From the NCBI GenBank assembly GCA_022826195.1, contig JAJDVI010000079.1, positions 1 through 36,339 on the forward strand: a stretch of 36,339 nucleotides of DNA, in the 5' to 3' direction. Below, piece after piece: positions 6,588-15,300 of the stretch. Made by a program: the position numbers and the translations under genes. The stretch's first letter is position 1; every line of letters begins with the position of its first letter. The notes under the pieces were generated by a model. That model saw only the letters and a list, made by a program, of their open reading frames with translations. It was not told the DNA's origin and did no database searches. The DNA comes from Acidobacteriota bacterium (GTDB taxonomy: Bacteria; Acidobacteriota; Vicinamibacteria; Marinacidobacterales; Marinacidobacteraceae).

Positions 6588-9500
6588 GTGCCCAATCCCG
6601 CCAGCCTCTTGAAGCTCCTGCCGACGGCACTGGCAAGGGTCGGCAAGGTACGGCGCTGGTGGTCGCGCGGCAAGACCATGAAGTCGGTACTCCGCGGTGG
6701 CGATGTTCCGGATCCGTTGGACCAAAGCCTGGAGGAAGCGCTGAATCGGCTTAGCGGAGGCAGGCCAGGCGATCCGTTCTGGCGCCGCGTCCCATCGCGT
6801 CTTGATCGGTGGTCCTTGGGGCCGGGTGTTCTGCGTGGGGCAGCCGAACAACAGATTCTGCAAGACGAACAGGCCCGTGCGGATCTGATCGAGTTGGCTG
6901 CGGCCAAGGCATTGGGGCGCGATGCCCCCGAGGCTCGTAAGCGGCTGGAAACGCTACTGGATGCAGCGGCGAGCCGACAGGCCAGCGCTAGTGCTGCGGA
7001 CAGCCTTCCAGATCGAATCGCGAGAGCGATGGTGGCGAGCCACAAGCAGGCGATTCCGCCCGAAGCGCGGGGCGTGGTTGAGGAGTTCCGAGCGCGGCTC
7101 GATGCTCTGAGTCCTGGCGCGGATCCGGTTGTGCAAAGCGAGCACACGAAACGCGTGACGACGTTGCTGGACGGCATCGTAAAGGAACGCTGTGTGCCTG
7201 CGCTGCAGGCGGCAAGGCGCATACGCGAACTTCTGGCGGACGTTGAGGAGGGCACACTCCGCGGAGCCGACGCGAGGACGAAGAACGACGTTCGATATTG
7301 GGCCGCGCGACTCCTGGCGGAGGATCGCGCAACCGTCGCCGCGGCGCGAGAACACTTGGCGGCGTTGCCGCGCTCCTACGCGGAGTTCGACGTGGTCATC
7401 GTGGAAGCCCGCATCGCCGAAACGGAAGACGACCACAATCGGGCTCTCGATCTCCTCAGTGATCCGGATTCCGCCGATCGTCGGTCCTCGTATCTCGGTG
7501 CGCTTGCCCGCATCAGAGGAACGGACGACGCACTGACTTGGTTTGACTCGATCCGGGACGCCCACCCGTCCGACTTCCTGACGGCGCCGGGATGGCACAC
7601 CTGGGCCTTCTGTATGGCCGAGGCCGGGCGGTGGGAGGAAGCGACGGCTCGGCTCTCGGGGTTGGATGACCACTGGCAAGCGGACGCAGCATTGCTGCTG
7701 ACAGAGGGAAGGCTCAACGCGGCCATGTTTCTGCCTGCAAATGAGCGTTCTCGCACGCTGAACAACATTCCCGTCTATCCGGGAATAACACCGAGCCACC
7801 CCCCGGCGGCGGAGGTGTACGCCGCGCGGGCGCGGAAGTGTTTCACGGCGGCACGGGCTTATCCAGGCATCGCCAACGACCCGGGTTTCGCTGAGTTTGT
7901 CGACACTTGGCAGCTCTGGTTGCGGCTGATGGACCCGGACCCCGCCCGTTCGAGCGCGGCACGGGCGGAGGTCGGAAAGAAGATCACGGCGGAACCAGCG
8001 GGATTTGCCCTCGTGCCCTTCGCCTGGGCATTCGGCATCGAGTTCGATGCTACGACGGTCAGGACTCGGCTCGTGGACCAACGTGGAGCGGGACAGTTCA
8101 GCAGCACCGAGTGGGCGGCGGAGTGCCTCTCGAACCAGCTCTCGATGCCCCCGCGGGACTTCGTCCGTTACCTGGAGAGCCACTGGACCCTGCTGACCGG
8201 CATCATGCCGGAACCGTTCCTGGCGGAACTCAAGATCCGGGCGCTCGTCGCAGACGGCCAGCCCGCTCGCGCCAGAGACGATCTCGAGCGGGTACGGGAA
8301 ACACTCGGCCCAGGGGCCTCCAAGAGTCTTGAACTCTGGATCCAGACCAACGAGGGTGAGGACCGTCGCAGCGAACTGGAGGCTCTGTATCGGGAGAGCA
8401 ATCAGCTCTCCGATCTAAAGGCGCTCATCCACTACTTGCAGGAAGTAGACGACCGGGACGCGCTTCCCGCTTGGCTCGAAGAACTCTTCAACGAATGGGA
8501 GCGTACGGTCGAGAATGCTGTTCGGCTCGTCGGACAGCAGATGGCAACCGATCGAGTCACGCCGCAGGAACTCGTGGACTTCCTCGATGACAATGAAGAC
8601 CTCGTAGCACATAGCCCCGCTCTCCGTTCGGCCCGGGCCAACGCCCTCTTTGGCGTGGGCGATTACGGAAAGGCGCGGGAAGTCAGTGATGCGCTGCGGA
8701 AGGAAAGACGTTCCGTCAAAGACGACATGCTCGCCATCCAGATTGCTGTCTGGTCCGGGGATTGGGAGCGAGTCCCCGGGATTCTGGATCGCGTGTGGAG
8801 CGAGAGGGAATCCTGTGATGCGGACACGCTGATGCAGCTTGCGTACTTGGCGGCCGATCACTCGGAGAGTGGGGATCGAGCATTGGAGTTGGGCCGCCTG
8901 GCTGCCAAAAAGGCGCCCGACGACCCGCAGATCCTCATGGGCGCGTTCGAACTGTTCGTGAGATCCGGGCGGGATGCAGAAGTCGACCCATCCTGGTTGA
9001 AAACGGCACTGCAGCAGTCTTCCGAGGAGACCGGACCACTCTGGGAGATCTCTGTACGTTCCGTTGTAGAAGAGGTGATCCCCGACCGACGGAGAGTCGC
9101 GGAGCGCATGAACCGAGAACTGCTACGGGGGAGGGTCCCCCTCAGCGTCGCGGCCGTCGCGAGCCACACCTCCCTCGCCCATGTGTTCCTGCATTCGCCC
9201 GAAGAGAACGCAGCGGCGGGCGGGCTGGAACGCGGGATTATCCCGATCGTGGCCGGAGGCCGTCCGCCACTCGACCTGTCCGCCAGCGCGACCGTCGGGC
9301 TGGATGTTACGTCGATCATGGCCCTGGCCCATCTCGGCGTGCTGGAGGAGGTGGTGGAGGGCCTCCCGCGGATCGCTGTCTCACCGGGCATCTTCAGCTT
9401 CCTCTTCACGGAGCGCCGTCGCACACAGTTCCATCAGCCCCTTCAGCTTCGCGAAGCAGCGCACCTGATCGAGCTGAGGCGCCGCGACCGGATCCGACCA

Positions 9501-12500
9501 ACCGATGTCGGCGGGTTAGGAGATGAGGAGGATGGGCTGGCGGCGGAAGTGGGGCCCGAGAGTGCGGCGTTGATCCGTGCGGCCCGACGCGAGAAGGGTC
9601 TTGTTGTGGAGGTGCTGCCGATCTACCGGCCGGACTCCACAATGGAACGTGAAGCGAATACAGCGGAGTTCGGCGATCTTCTCGTGTCCGCCCCCACCTT
9701 GCTGCATGCGCTGTCACGAGCAGGACGCCTCTCGGCCGCGGACCGGGGGAAACTGGAGCGGCTCGGGAGCGGTGCGGACTTGCTCGATGGAGAGCCAAGT
9801 GGTTCGCTTCTGAAGAAGCCGATTTTCCTTGCGACCTCGGCTCTCAGCGAACTGAGACGCACCAAACTCCTGAATGCGGCCACGGCGGCCGGACTGGACC
9901 TCCGACTCCATCCCCGAGTCTTCGCCCGAGCCGAGTCCTTGGTCAAGGACGGAGAGACTGCCGACCGGCTTCGGGGCCGACTCCACAAGATCCGTGATGC
10001 CCTGCGGTCCGGCCTCGAAGCGAAGAAGGTCGTCCTGTTGCCTCGGCGTGCCCTAGAGGACTGGCCGCAAGGTGGGCCTCCTGAGGGATTCGAGTCAACA
10101 GCGTTGCTCATGGAAGCAGCGGATCAATGTGATGCCGTCTGCTTTGGAGACCGCGCCCTGAACCGGCTGCCTGGGATTCCCGGACCGGATGGCCTCACAC
10201 CGATCGCGTCCGTGCTGGACGTGTTGCGGACGCTTCGGGACCGGAAGGCAATCGATGTCGGAGAGTACGGGGCGGCGCGACATCAGCTCCGCGATGGTGG
10301 ATTCGCGTTTGTCGCCCCCGAGGCCGACGAAATGCTGACCTTGGCCAAGCAGGCGTCCGTGCAGGACGGGCAGCTGATCGAGAATCCCGAACTTCGAGCC
10401 CTGCGCCAGGCCGGAGCCCGACTGGCAAGAATCGAACCGGACGACGCTGGCGACATCCAAGAATTCGCCACCGCAACCATCGTTGCGATGGCTCAAGCGC
10501 TCCGCAGTCTCTGGGAGGACTCCGGAGGGAAGTCTGATGAAGTGGAGGCGCGGGCGAGTTACGTTTGGTGGGAGATGACCGACTTCACCCTCGGTCTCGC
10601 GGAACCGTTGGACGGACGAGGCGCCGCCGGGGTCCGGAGTGCGCGACTCAGGCTCTGCATTGAGACAGTGCTGCCTCCCCTAGTGGGCGTGCCGCCGGAG
10701 GTAACGGCGCGGTACGCATCGTGGCTTGAGGACTCCATCCTGAGTGAGTTGCGCCCGGCGCACGGGAGCGCCATCCTGGCAGCACGCGATGCCGTGCGAG
10801 AGTCCCTGGACTCGTCCGACGACGTAAGCGCGCTCCTCGGGAATCTCTTCTTGAAACAACTGCCGGAGAGTCTGAGCAACGGAGTCCTGTTGCAACACCC
10901 GGATTTCGCGGAGCGTTGTGGCTTCCGGTTGCAGCAGTCCATCAGCGTCGAGGGCGTCGGGATCGAAGTGCCCGTCCTGTTCGATGCCGTCCGCCGGGCG
11001 TTTCAAACAGGAAGACCCGCGGCGGTTGCCGATACGGAAGCAGCGAAAGGGCTGAGCGTCGTGGCGGATGTCCGGTCGGGTGAAGTCGCCGTCACGTGGG
11101 ATGAGAACGGCCACGAACGCGGGGTCCGGATTCCCACTCTTGGCGTCCTTGCTCCTTCCAAAGAGGCCCGGATCCATGCTCTCGAGGAGGCACGGCGTCG
11201 CTATGGACCGACCTTTGATCTGTCTCCCTTCGTGCGGACGGCCGAGAAGGGTGCATTGGCCGACAGACAGGCGTCCGCCGTTCTCGAAGAGGGAGCGCGC
11301 GGCGTCGCGTGGCGGCAGAGAGGCCTGGCCGACAAGATACGAGAGGGCGGCGGGCTGACCATTGCGGACTTTGTGCCTTCGGACGTGTCCTACTACGAGC
11401 GCTTCTGCGGTCCGGATCCAGACGGGAAGGAGCTGGAGCAGTACGTTCGGGACATTCTCATTCCCTACAGGAAGACGCTTCTGGGGCGTGACCTAGCTGA
11501 GGGGCTTCAGATTTGCCTGCTGGGTACAGTGCGCGACGATCTGAGTCCCGGGGAGTGGACGCGCAAGGCGAACCGGGAGAAAGTCTGGGGGGTTCTCTCG
11601 TCCGGGCTGCCCACCCGCACTCCGTTCTGGCTGCTTGGAGCCCTCGACACGGCGCTTTATCACCTGGAAGACCCCAGGTTCCGTGACTTCGCCGCAGAGG
11701 CGGTGGACATGCTTCTGGATGAGAACCTGAGGCGCGATGAGGATCCGGGAATCTACCGGGTCTTCGGGGTCCTGACGGAAGTGATCCGCACCGGAGTCAC
11801 CCCAATTGAGGGGTTTTACCGCCGTCCCCCGTATTGGCGCCGCATGTGCGTGCTGATGCAGGCTGGCCTGATATGCCATCTCTCACCGCCATCCGCCGGA
11901 ACAGTGAACCTGGCCCCACTCGTTGACTGGACCAAGAGGAATCAATCCGCCGCTGCCTACGTCGCGGAGGTTGCCGGGTTGCGCGACGACCCCGTTCGCC
12001 TTCCAGAACCTACGGACGTGGCCCTCACACGCGGCGAGGTTCTGGCGCGCTTCTACATGATGCAGAAACGGCACGAAGCGGATGGACGGGCGCTGCCGCG
12101 CGGGGACAGGATCGAACCGGAGTTGGCGGCGTCGGGACTCCTGGGGCCAAGCATGACAACCGGATTCCCGGGCCCCCTCGATCGGCATGTGGTGCCGGTA
12201 CAGCAGGTTGAGCGGGAGGTCGTGCAGCGCTACGAAAGCGTGGGTGCCGAGAAGGGAGAAAAGGAGTTTCCGTCAGCGCTCGGGGTGCTATCGATGCACT
12301 TCCGACTGGATGCAGACACGATGCGGCGTGTTCACCAGCACGTCCGCTCCAGCCTTGCGGCACCGCTGGACGAGCGGGCCCAAAGGGCGGACCGCGCAAG
12401 TTTTCAGTCCTTGGTCATGATCGCGGTCTCCCAGCGGAATGTGCTCTTGGCGGACGCGGTGGGAGACGCTTTGGTCCGTTATTCCGGGGCGGCGAACCGT

Positions 12501-12734
12501 CCGGAGAGCGTCGGTGAAGTAGTGGGTCTTCTGTGTCAGTTGGCGCCTTCCATCGAGGCCGAGGATCAACGCGCCAGCTGGTTGCAGGAACGGTTCAAGC
12601 GCGTGGCGGAAGCGCTGCCGGTCGAGATGCTGTCAGGCTATCTCCTTGTACTGCGTGCTCTCGAGGTCGTCTTGCCGTGTGATGCGTGGTTCCACATGCC
12701 CGCGAAGCGGGTCGCCCGCGCGCGGGCGGCGTAG
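6588..12734 (+). CDS. Giant helical-repeat protein with central PIN-like region (2,048 aa)
   Basis: This is the largest gene in the window and I do not recognise its family. Residues 60-850 are built of repeating helix pairs of TPR or HEAT type (for example HTWAFCMAEAGRWEEATARL and ANALFGVGDYGKAREVSDAL). Around 900-1200 the pattern becomes PIN-like: TVGLDVTSIMALAHLGVLEE with Asp906, then ANTAEFGDLLVSAPTLLHAL, LKKPIFLATSALSELRRTKL (about 1075-1094), and CDAVCFGDRALNRLPGI with Asp1188 in the place of the late PIN aspartate. PIN domains are metal-dependent RNases. The last 800 residues are again helical, with no visible Walker motifs, signal peptide or membrane segments. The GTG at 6588 lacks a ribosome-binding site; an ATG at 6678 is an alternative. 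It converges with a two-gene unit and sits beside a restriction-modification operon, so a defence role is likely but inferred. Confidence 0.75.
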   Translation: MPNPASLLKLLPTALARVGKVRRWWSRGKTMKSVLRGGDVPDPLDQSLEEALNRLSGGRPGDPFWRRVPSRLDRWSLGPGVLRGAAEQQILQDEQARADLIELAAAKALGRDAPEARKRLETLLDAAASRQASASAADSLPDRIARAMVASHKQAIPPEARGVVEEFRARLDALSPGADPVVQSEHTKRVTTLLDGIVKERCVPALQAARRIRELLADVEEGTLRGADARTKNDVRYWAARLLAEDRATVAAAREHLAALPRSYAEFDVVIVEARIAETEDDHNRALDLLSDPDSADRRSSYLGALARIRGTDDALTWFDSIRDAHPSDFLTAPGWHTWAFCMAEAGRWEEATARLSGLDDHWQADAALLLTEGRLNAAMFLPANERSRTLNNIPVYPGITPSHPPAAEVYAARARKCFTAARAYPGIANDPGFAEFVDTWQLWLRLMDPDPARSSAARAEVGKKITAEPAGFALVPFAWAFGIEFDATTVRTRLVDQRGAGQFSSTEWAAECLSNQLSMPPRDFVRYLESHWTLLTGIMPEPFLAELKIRALVADGQPARARDDLERVRETLGPGASKSLELWIQTNEGEDRRSELEALYRESNQLSDLKALIHYLQEVDDRDALPAWLEELFNEWERTVENAVRLVGQQMATDRVTPQELVDFLDDNEDLVAHSPALRSARANALFGVGDYGKAREVSDALRKERRSVKDDMLAIQIAVWSGDWERVPGILDRVWSERESCDADTLMQLAYLAADHSESGDRALELGRLAAKKAPDDPQILMGAFELFVRSGRDAEVDPSWLKTALQQSSEETGPLWEISVRSVVEEVIPDRRRVAERMNRELLRGRVPLSVAAVASHTSLAHVFLHSPEENAAAGGLERGIIPIVAGGRPPLDLSASATVGLDVTSIMALAHLGVLEEVVEGLPRIAVSPGIFSFLFTERRRTQFHQPLQLREAAHLIELRRRDRIRPTDVGGLGDEEDGLAAEVGPESAALIRAARREKGLVVEVLPIYRPDSTMEREANTAEFGDLLVSAPTLLHALSRAGRLSAADRGKLERLGSGADLLDGEPSGSLLKKPIFLATSALSELRRTKLLNAATAAGLDLRLHPRVFARAESLVKDGETADRLRGRLHKIRDALRSGLEAKKVVLLPRRALEDWPQGGPPEGFESTALLMEAADQCDAVCFGDRALNRLPGIPGPDGLTPIASVLDVLRTLRDRKAIDVGEYGAARHQLRDGGFAFVAPEADEMLTLAKQASVQDGQLIENPELRALRQAGARLARIEPDDAGDIQEFATATIVAMAQALRSLWEDSGGKSDEVEARASYVWWEMTDFTLGLAEPLDGRGAAGVRSARLRLCIETVLPPLVGVPPEVTARYASWLEDSILSELRPAHGSAILAARDAVRESLDSSDDVSALLGNLFLKQLPESLSNGVLLQHPDFAERCGFRLQQSISVEGVGIEVPVLFDAVRRAFQTGRPAAVADTEAAKGLSVVADVRSGEVAVTWDENGHERGVRIPTLGVLAPSKEARIHALEEARRRYGPTFDLSPFVRTAEKGALADRQASAVLEEGARGVAWRQRGLADKIREGGGLTIADFVPSDVSYYERFCGPDPDGKELEQYVRDILIPYRKTLLGRDLAEGLQICLLGTVRDDLSPGEWTRKANREKVWGVLSSGLPTRTPFWLLGALDTALYHLEDPRFRDFAAEAVDMLLDENLRRDEDPGIYRVFGVLTEVIRTGVTPIEGFYRRPPYWRRMCVLMQAGLICHLSPPSAGTVNLAPLVDWTKRNQSAAAYVAEVAGLRDDPVRLPEPTDVALTRGEVLARFYMMQKRHEADGRALPRGDRIEPELAASGLLGPSMTTGFPGPLDRHVVPVQQVEREVVQRYESVGAEKGEKEFPSALGVLSMHFRLDADTMRRVHQHVRSSLAAPLDERAQRADRASFQSLVMIAVSQRNVLLADAVGDALVRYSGAANRPESVGEVVGLLCQLAPSIEAEDQRASWLQERFKRVAEALPVEMLSGYLLVLRALEVVLPCDAWFHMPAKRVARARAA

Positions 12735-12797
12735 GCGGCAGCCATCCCCGTCGGCCAGGGACCGAGACTGATGTGGGCTCGAGTTTGGCCCAGGCGT

Positions 12798-13271
12798 CTA
12801 TGCCCGAGCCGGGTAGAGTGCGAGCGTGCTTTGAGCGATCAAGTCGCCGACGTATTCGGCGTGCTCCGGATCCGCGCCCGGATCCGGAAGGCCCGTAATT
12901 CCGGCGTGGGACGGGTCTTCCGGGTAGTTGTCCTTTTTCTTGCGCGGGGCGTGAACGAAACCCATCTGGAGTTCGGGGTAGCCGTCTTCGCGCAGGGACC
13001 GGGCCACGTGCCGCCGGCTCGTCCCGGTTTGGAGTAGCGCAAACTTCGCCTGCGCCCCACGTTGGAGATGGATGCACCGTCGGACTTCGGCCAGTTGACG
13101 GGTCCGGTCGCGACCAAAGACCTCAAGCCAGTTCACGGAGACGGTTGGTTCGGTCGTGCGCGCCTTCCTCCGCCGCACGAAGGCGTTCCCGTCAACACGA
13201 CTGTTGAGGAGCAGGCTCCACCCGACGTAGCGGACCACGTGATCCGTCGCGGGGATGGGTGTCACGGTCAT
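12798..13271 (-). CDS. Hypothetical protein, downstream gene of a coupled pair
   Basis: A 157-residue protein of unknown family. The N-terminal half is strand-rich (DHVVRYVGWSLLLNSRVDGN), followed by TEPTVSVNWLEVFG and a basic stretch RQLAEVRRCIHLQRGAQ. It then has AKFALLQTGTSRRHVA and a His/Pro/Asp-rich tail (HAPRKKKDNYPEDPSHAGIT). Its ATG overlaps the TGA of the upstream gene (ATGA at 13268-13271), so the two are translationally coupled. It is convergent with the giant gene, whose stop is 63 bp away. No catalytic motif is evident. Confidence 0.6.
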   Translation of the reverse strand: MTVTPIPATDHVVRYVGWSLLLNSRVDGNAFVRRRKARTTEPTVSVNWLEVFGRDRTRQLAEVRRCIHLQRGAQAKFALLQTGTSRRHVARSLREDGYPELQMGFVHAPRKKKDNYPEDPSHAGITGLPDPGADPEHAEYVGDLIAQSTLALYPARA

Positions 13272-13885
13272 GGGTCGAGGACTTCAGCGAGCCCATAGCT
13301 CTCCAGCAGCTTCGGGATGTTCGCGGCCCCAACTCGCCCGCGGCCGCGCATGACGCCGGGCGAGGAGGATTGGGCCGCGAAGATGACGTACTGGATCTGG
13401 TCGTTCGGAAGGAACTGGAGCCCGATGTGGGTGGGTTTCATGTCGCCCCAGGTGGCACGGAGGTTGCCGTTGTCCAGCAAAACCAGACCCGGTAGCGCAC
13501 CAAAGGGGTACCGCTCGAAGAAACGCCAGAAGGTGTGCTCCGAAGCCGCGTCGACGCGGAAACCTTCGCTCTGGGCGAAGTCGTCCAACTCGCGAATGCG
13601 CTGACGGCAGGAGGTGGCTGCGCGGTTCAGTTGATCCGTCCGCGCCTGAATCCCGTCGTCGCTCGGGGTCGAATCCCAGGAAACCAACAGGATCTGCGGG
13701 GTTGTCGCCCGCACCGCTGGCCGGTTGATTGAAGACATGCCGGCCACCAGAGGCGGGATCCGCTGGTGCGTGTCGGCAGAGCCATGACCAATCCACAGCG
13801 GCGGATCGGAAGCCGGAGCTTGCCAGCCGAGGGCTGCCGCAATCCGCTCCAGAGCGGACGGGTCGAAGGGTTGTGGAGTAGCCAT
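13268..13885 (-). CDS. Hypothetical protein, upstream gene of a coupled pair
   Basis: A 205-residue protein of unknown family. The N-terminus contains DPSALERIAAALGW. The middle is a long helix (QARTDQLNRAATSCRQRIRE). The C-terminal part is a strand-rich module (LPGLVLLDNGNLRATWGDM, then HIGLQFLPNDQIQYVIFAA), which looks like a small beta domain. Its stop overlaps the start of the next gene by 4 nt. A GC-rich hairpin lies just upstream at 13916-13951. The pair sits between the giant gene and hsdS in the defence-type island, and a role with one or the other is inferred from position only. Confidence 0.6.
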   Translation of the reverse strand: MATPQPFDPSALERIAAALGWQAPASDPPLWIGHGSADTHQRIPPLVAGMSSINRPAVRATTPQILLVSWDSTPSDDGIQARTDQLNRAATSCRQRIRELDDFAQSEGFRVDAASEHTFWRFFERYPFGALPGLVLLDNGNLRATWGDMKPTHIGLQFLPNDQIQYVIFAAQSSSPGVMRGRGRVGAANIPKLLESYGLAEVLDP

Positions 13886-13915
13886 GTGATGGGGTGCCGT
13901 TGAGTCGTGGGCGGG

Positions 13916-13951
13916 GGGGGCGGTGAGCTTAGCTTTGCGGTAACCGCCCCC
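13916..13951. terminator. GC-rich hairpin between hsdS and the coupled pair
   Basis: The arm gggggcggt (13916-13924) pairs perfectly with accgccccc (13943-13951) across an 18-base loop. It lies 150 bp after the hsdS stop on the reverse strand and 30 bp before the coupled pair. There is no T-run after it, so it may be a weak terminator or a regulatory structure. Confidence 0.4.
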
Positions 13952-14100
13952 TGGATGCTATCTCCCGCCGTGGGGTGTGGCACGGCGAATCAGGGATAGC
14001 GGATGCAGGAGTTCGGGTCGAGCTCGCGGGCGGAGAGGAAGGCTGGAGCCCCAGCCGCTCGCGTCCTCCGGCGGGCACCCGAAGCCAGTCACGACCACGG

Positions 14101-15300
14101 TTAGGCAAAGTGCGCTCCGTGCCCCGATGAACTGGTGCGGAACAACTCGGACACCAGAGAGGCCATCAGCGCGGTAGCGATTCTCGTGCTGGACTCGCAC
14201 ACCTGGGCAATCGCGCGTACCGATTTGACAGTCTCCACGTAGCACCGTTGGAGCCCCAACGGCGGTACGGGCACTGGAAAACCGCCGAGTTGCGCCTTGT
14301 TGATGCTGGCGATCCCGGTAGTCCTCTTGGCAACCGATAGAAAGTACGCTTTGCCGTACGTGCTGCCGGCAACGTCCCGAAGGTAGTCGGTCAAGACGAC
14401 ATCGGCACTGGGTCGAACGCGGAATACGTGGTTCTGGTGAGCACAATACGCGAGTTCGCCATTCCAAACGGCGGCTCGGCCCAGCTTGTCCAGGTCACCG
14501 CCTTCCGTCATGACTAGGTCGCCCGGTGTGAGCGCGTACTTCTGCTCTTCGCCGCGCCGGATCTTGATCGTTTTGATTTCGTCAAGTGTCAGGGAGCCGT
14601 CCTGAACGTTCGCAACTCGGAGATACGGCACTTCAACGGAATCCGCCGCAGCAATTCTCCGGCCCTTCGTTGCCCCAGACGCTATCTCTGCCATCTCCCG
14701 TAGGGGCACGCAAGGAAACCGGCAGCCGATCTCGTTGTTATCCCCGAACATCTGGACGAACAGCGCCGGCACGAATTCCCGCAAATGAGCAGTGGCTCGC
14801 CTTCGCAGAATCTCGATCCGTGCGGCCCGGTTCAGGATGTCCACGATCCGCCGCTACTCGTCCAGCGACGGGAGCGGGACCCTCATGGACATGAGCACCT
14901 TCATGTCAGCACGTGGCATCCGGGATCCCGTGACCGAAGACATGACGAACGTAACAGTTTCCCTGCGCCGAAGCAGATATGCGAGAAAGTCGCGGTCGAC
15001 ATTGCTCCGTGGGAGCAAGGGGACCAATTCGGTCGAGCACCTGCCGGCGAACTCCGGAGTGGCCACTTTGTTCAAGTAGGGGCGGAGCTTCGCGTAGAGC
15101 ACGTGACGCTCGTCGAAACGGAACGACGTGCTCTTCCCATTGCCGATGCGGGAATCGGCAGCAAAGTTCAGCGCGCCTGTATCGGGAGCGACGTTTTCGA
15201 GGCCCAGTAACGGGAGCTGTGCTGCCCTTGGATCGTCGGGGCGAAGTCCCCGGCGGTCCACGTCGCAGAGTTCGCCCAGTGGCACGACTGGCGGCGTCAA
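14101..15300 (-). pseudogene. hsdS: Type I restriction specificity subunit HsdS, interrupted by an amber codon
   Basis: HsdS provides DNA target recognition for the type I complex through two target-recognition domains joined by conserved helices. Residues 1-148 form the first domain (PLGELCDVDRRGLRPDD, VLYAKLRPYLNKVATPEFAG, ending PLPSLDE). A TAG at 14854-14856 follows exactly where the family has Gln in the 'Pro-Leu-x-x-x-x-Gln-Arg-Arg-Ile-Val' motif, and the same frame resumes with RRIVDILNRAARIEILRRR. The second domain then runs to the TAA at 14101 (EVPYLRVANVQDGSL, GDLVMTEGGDLDKLGRAAVW). Full length with readthrough is about 398 residues, the normal size. The TTG start overlaps the hsdM stop. 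A GTG two codons after the TAG pair could restart translation and give two half-subunits. Otherwise the gene is inactive. Confidence 0.85.

Noticed and set aside
6954..8183. A 409-residue reverse frame opposite the start of the giant gene.
   Set aside because: Arg/His/Pro-rich with no motif. The forward frame has consistent helical-repeat character through the same stretch.
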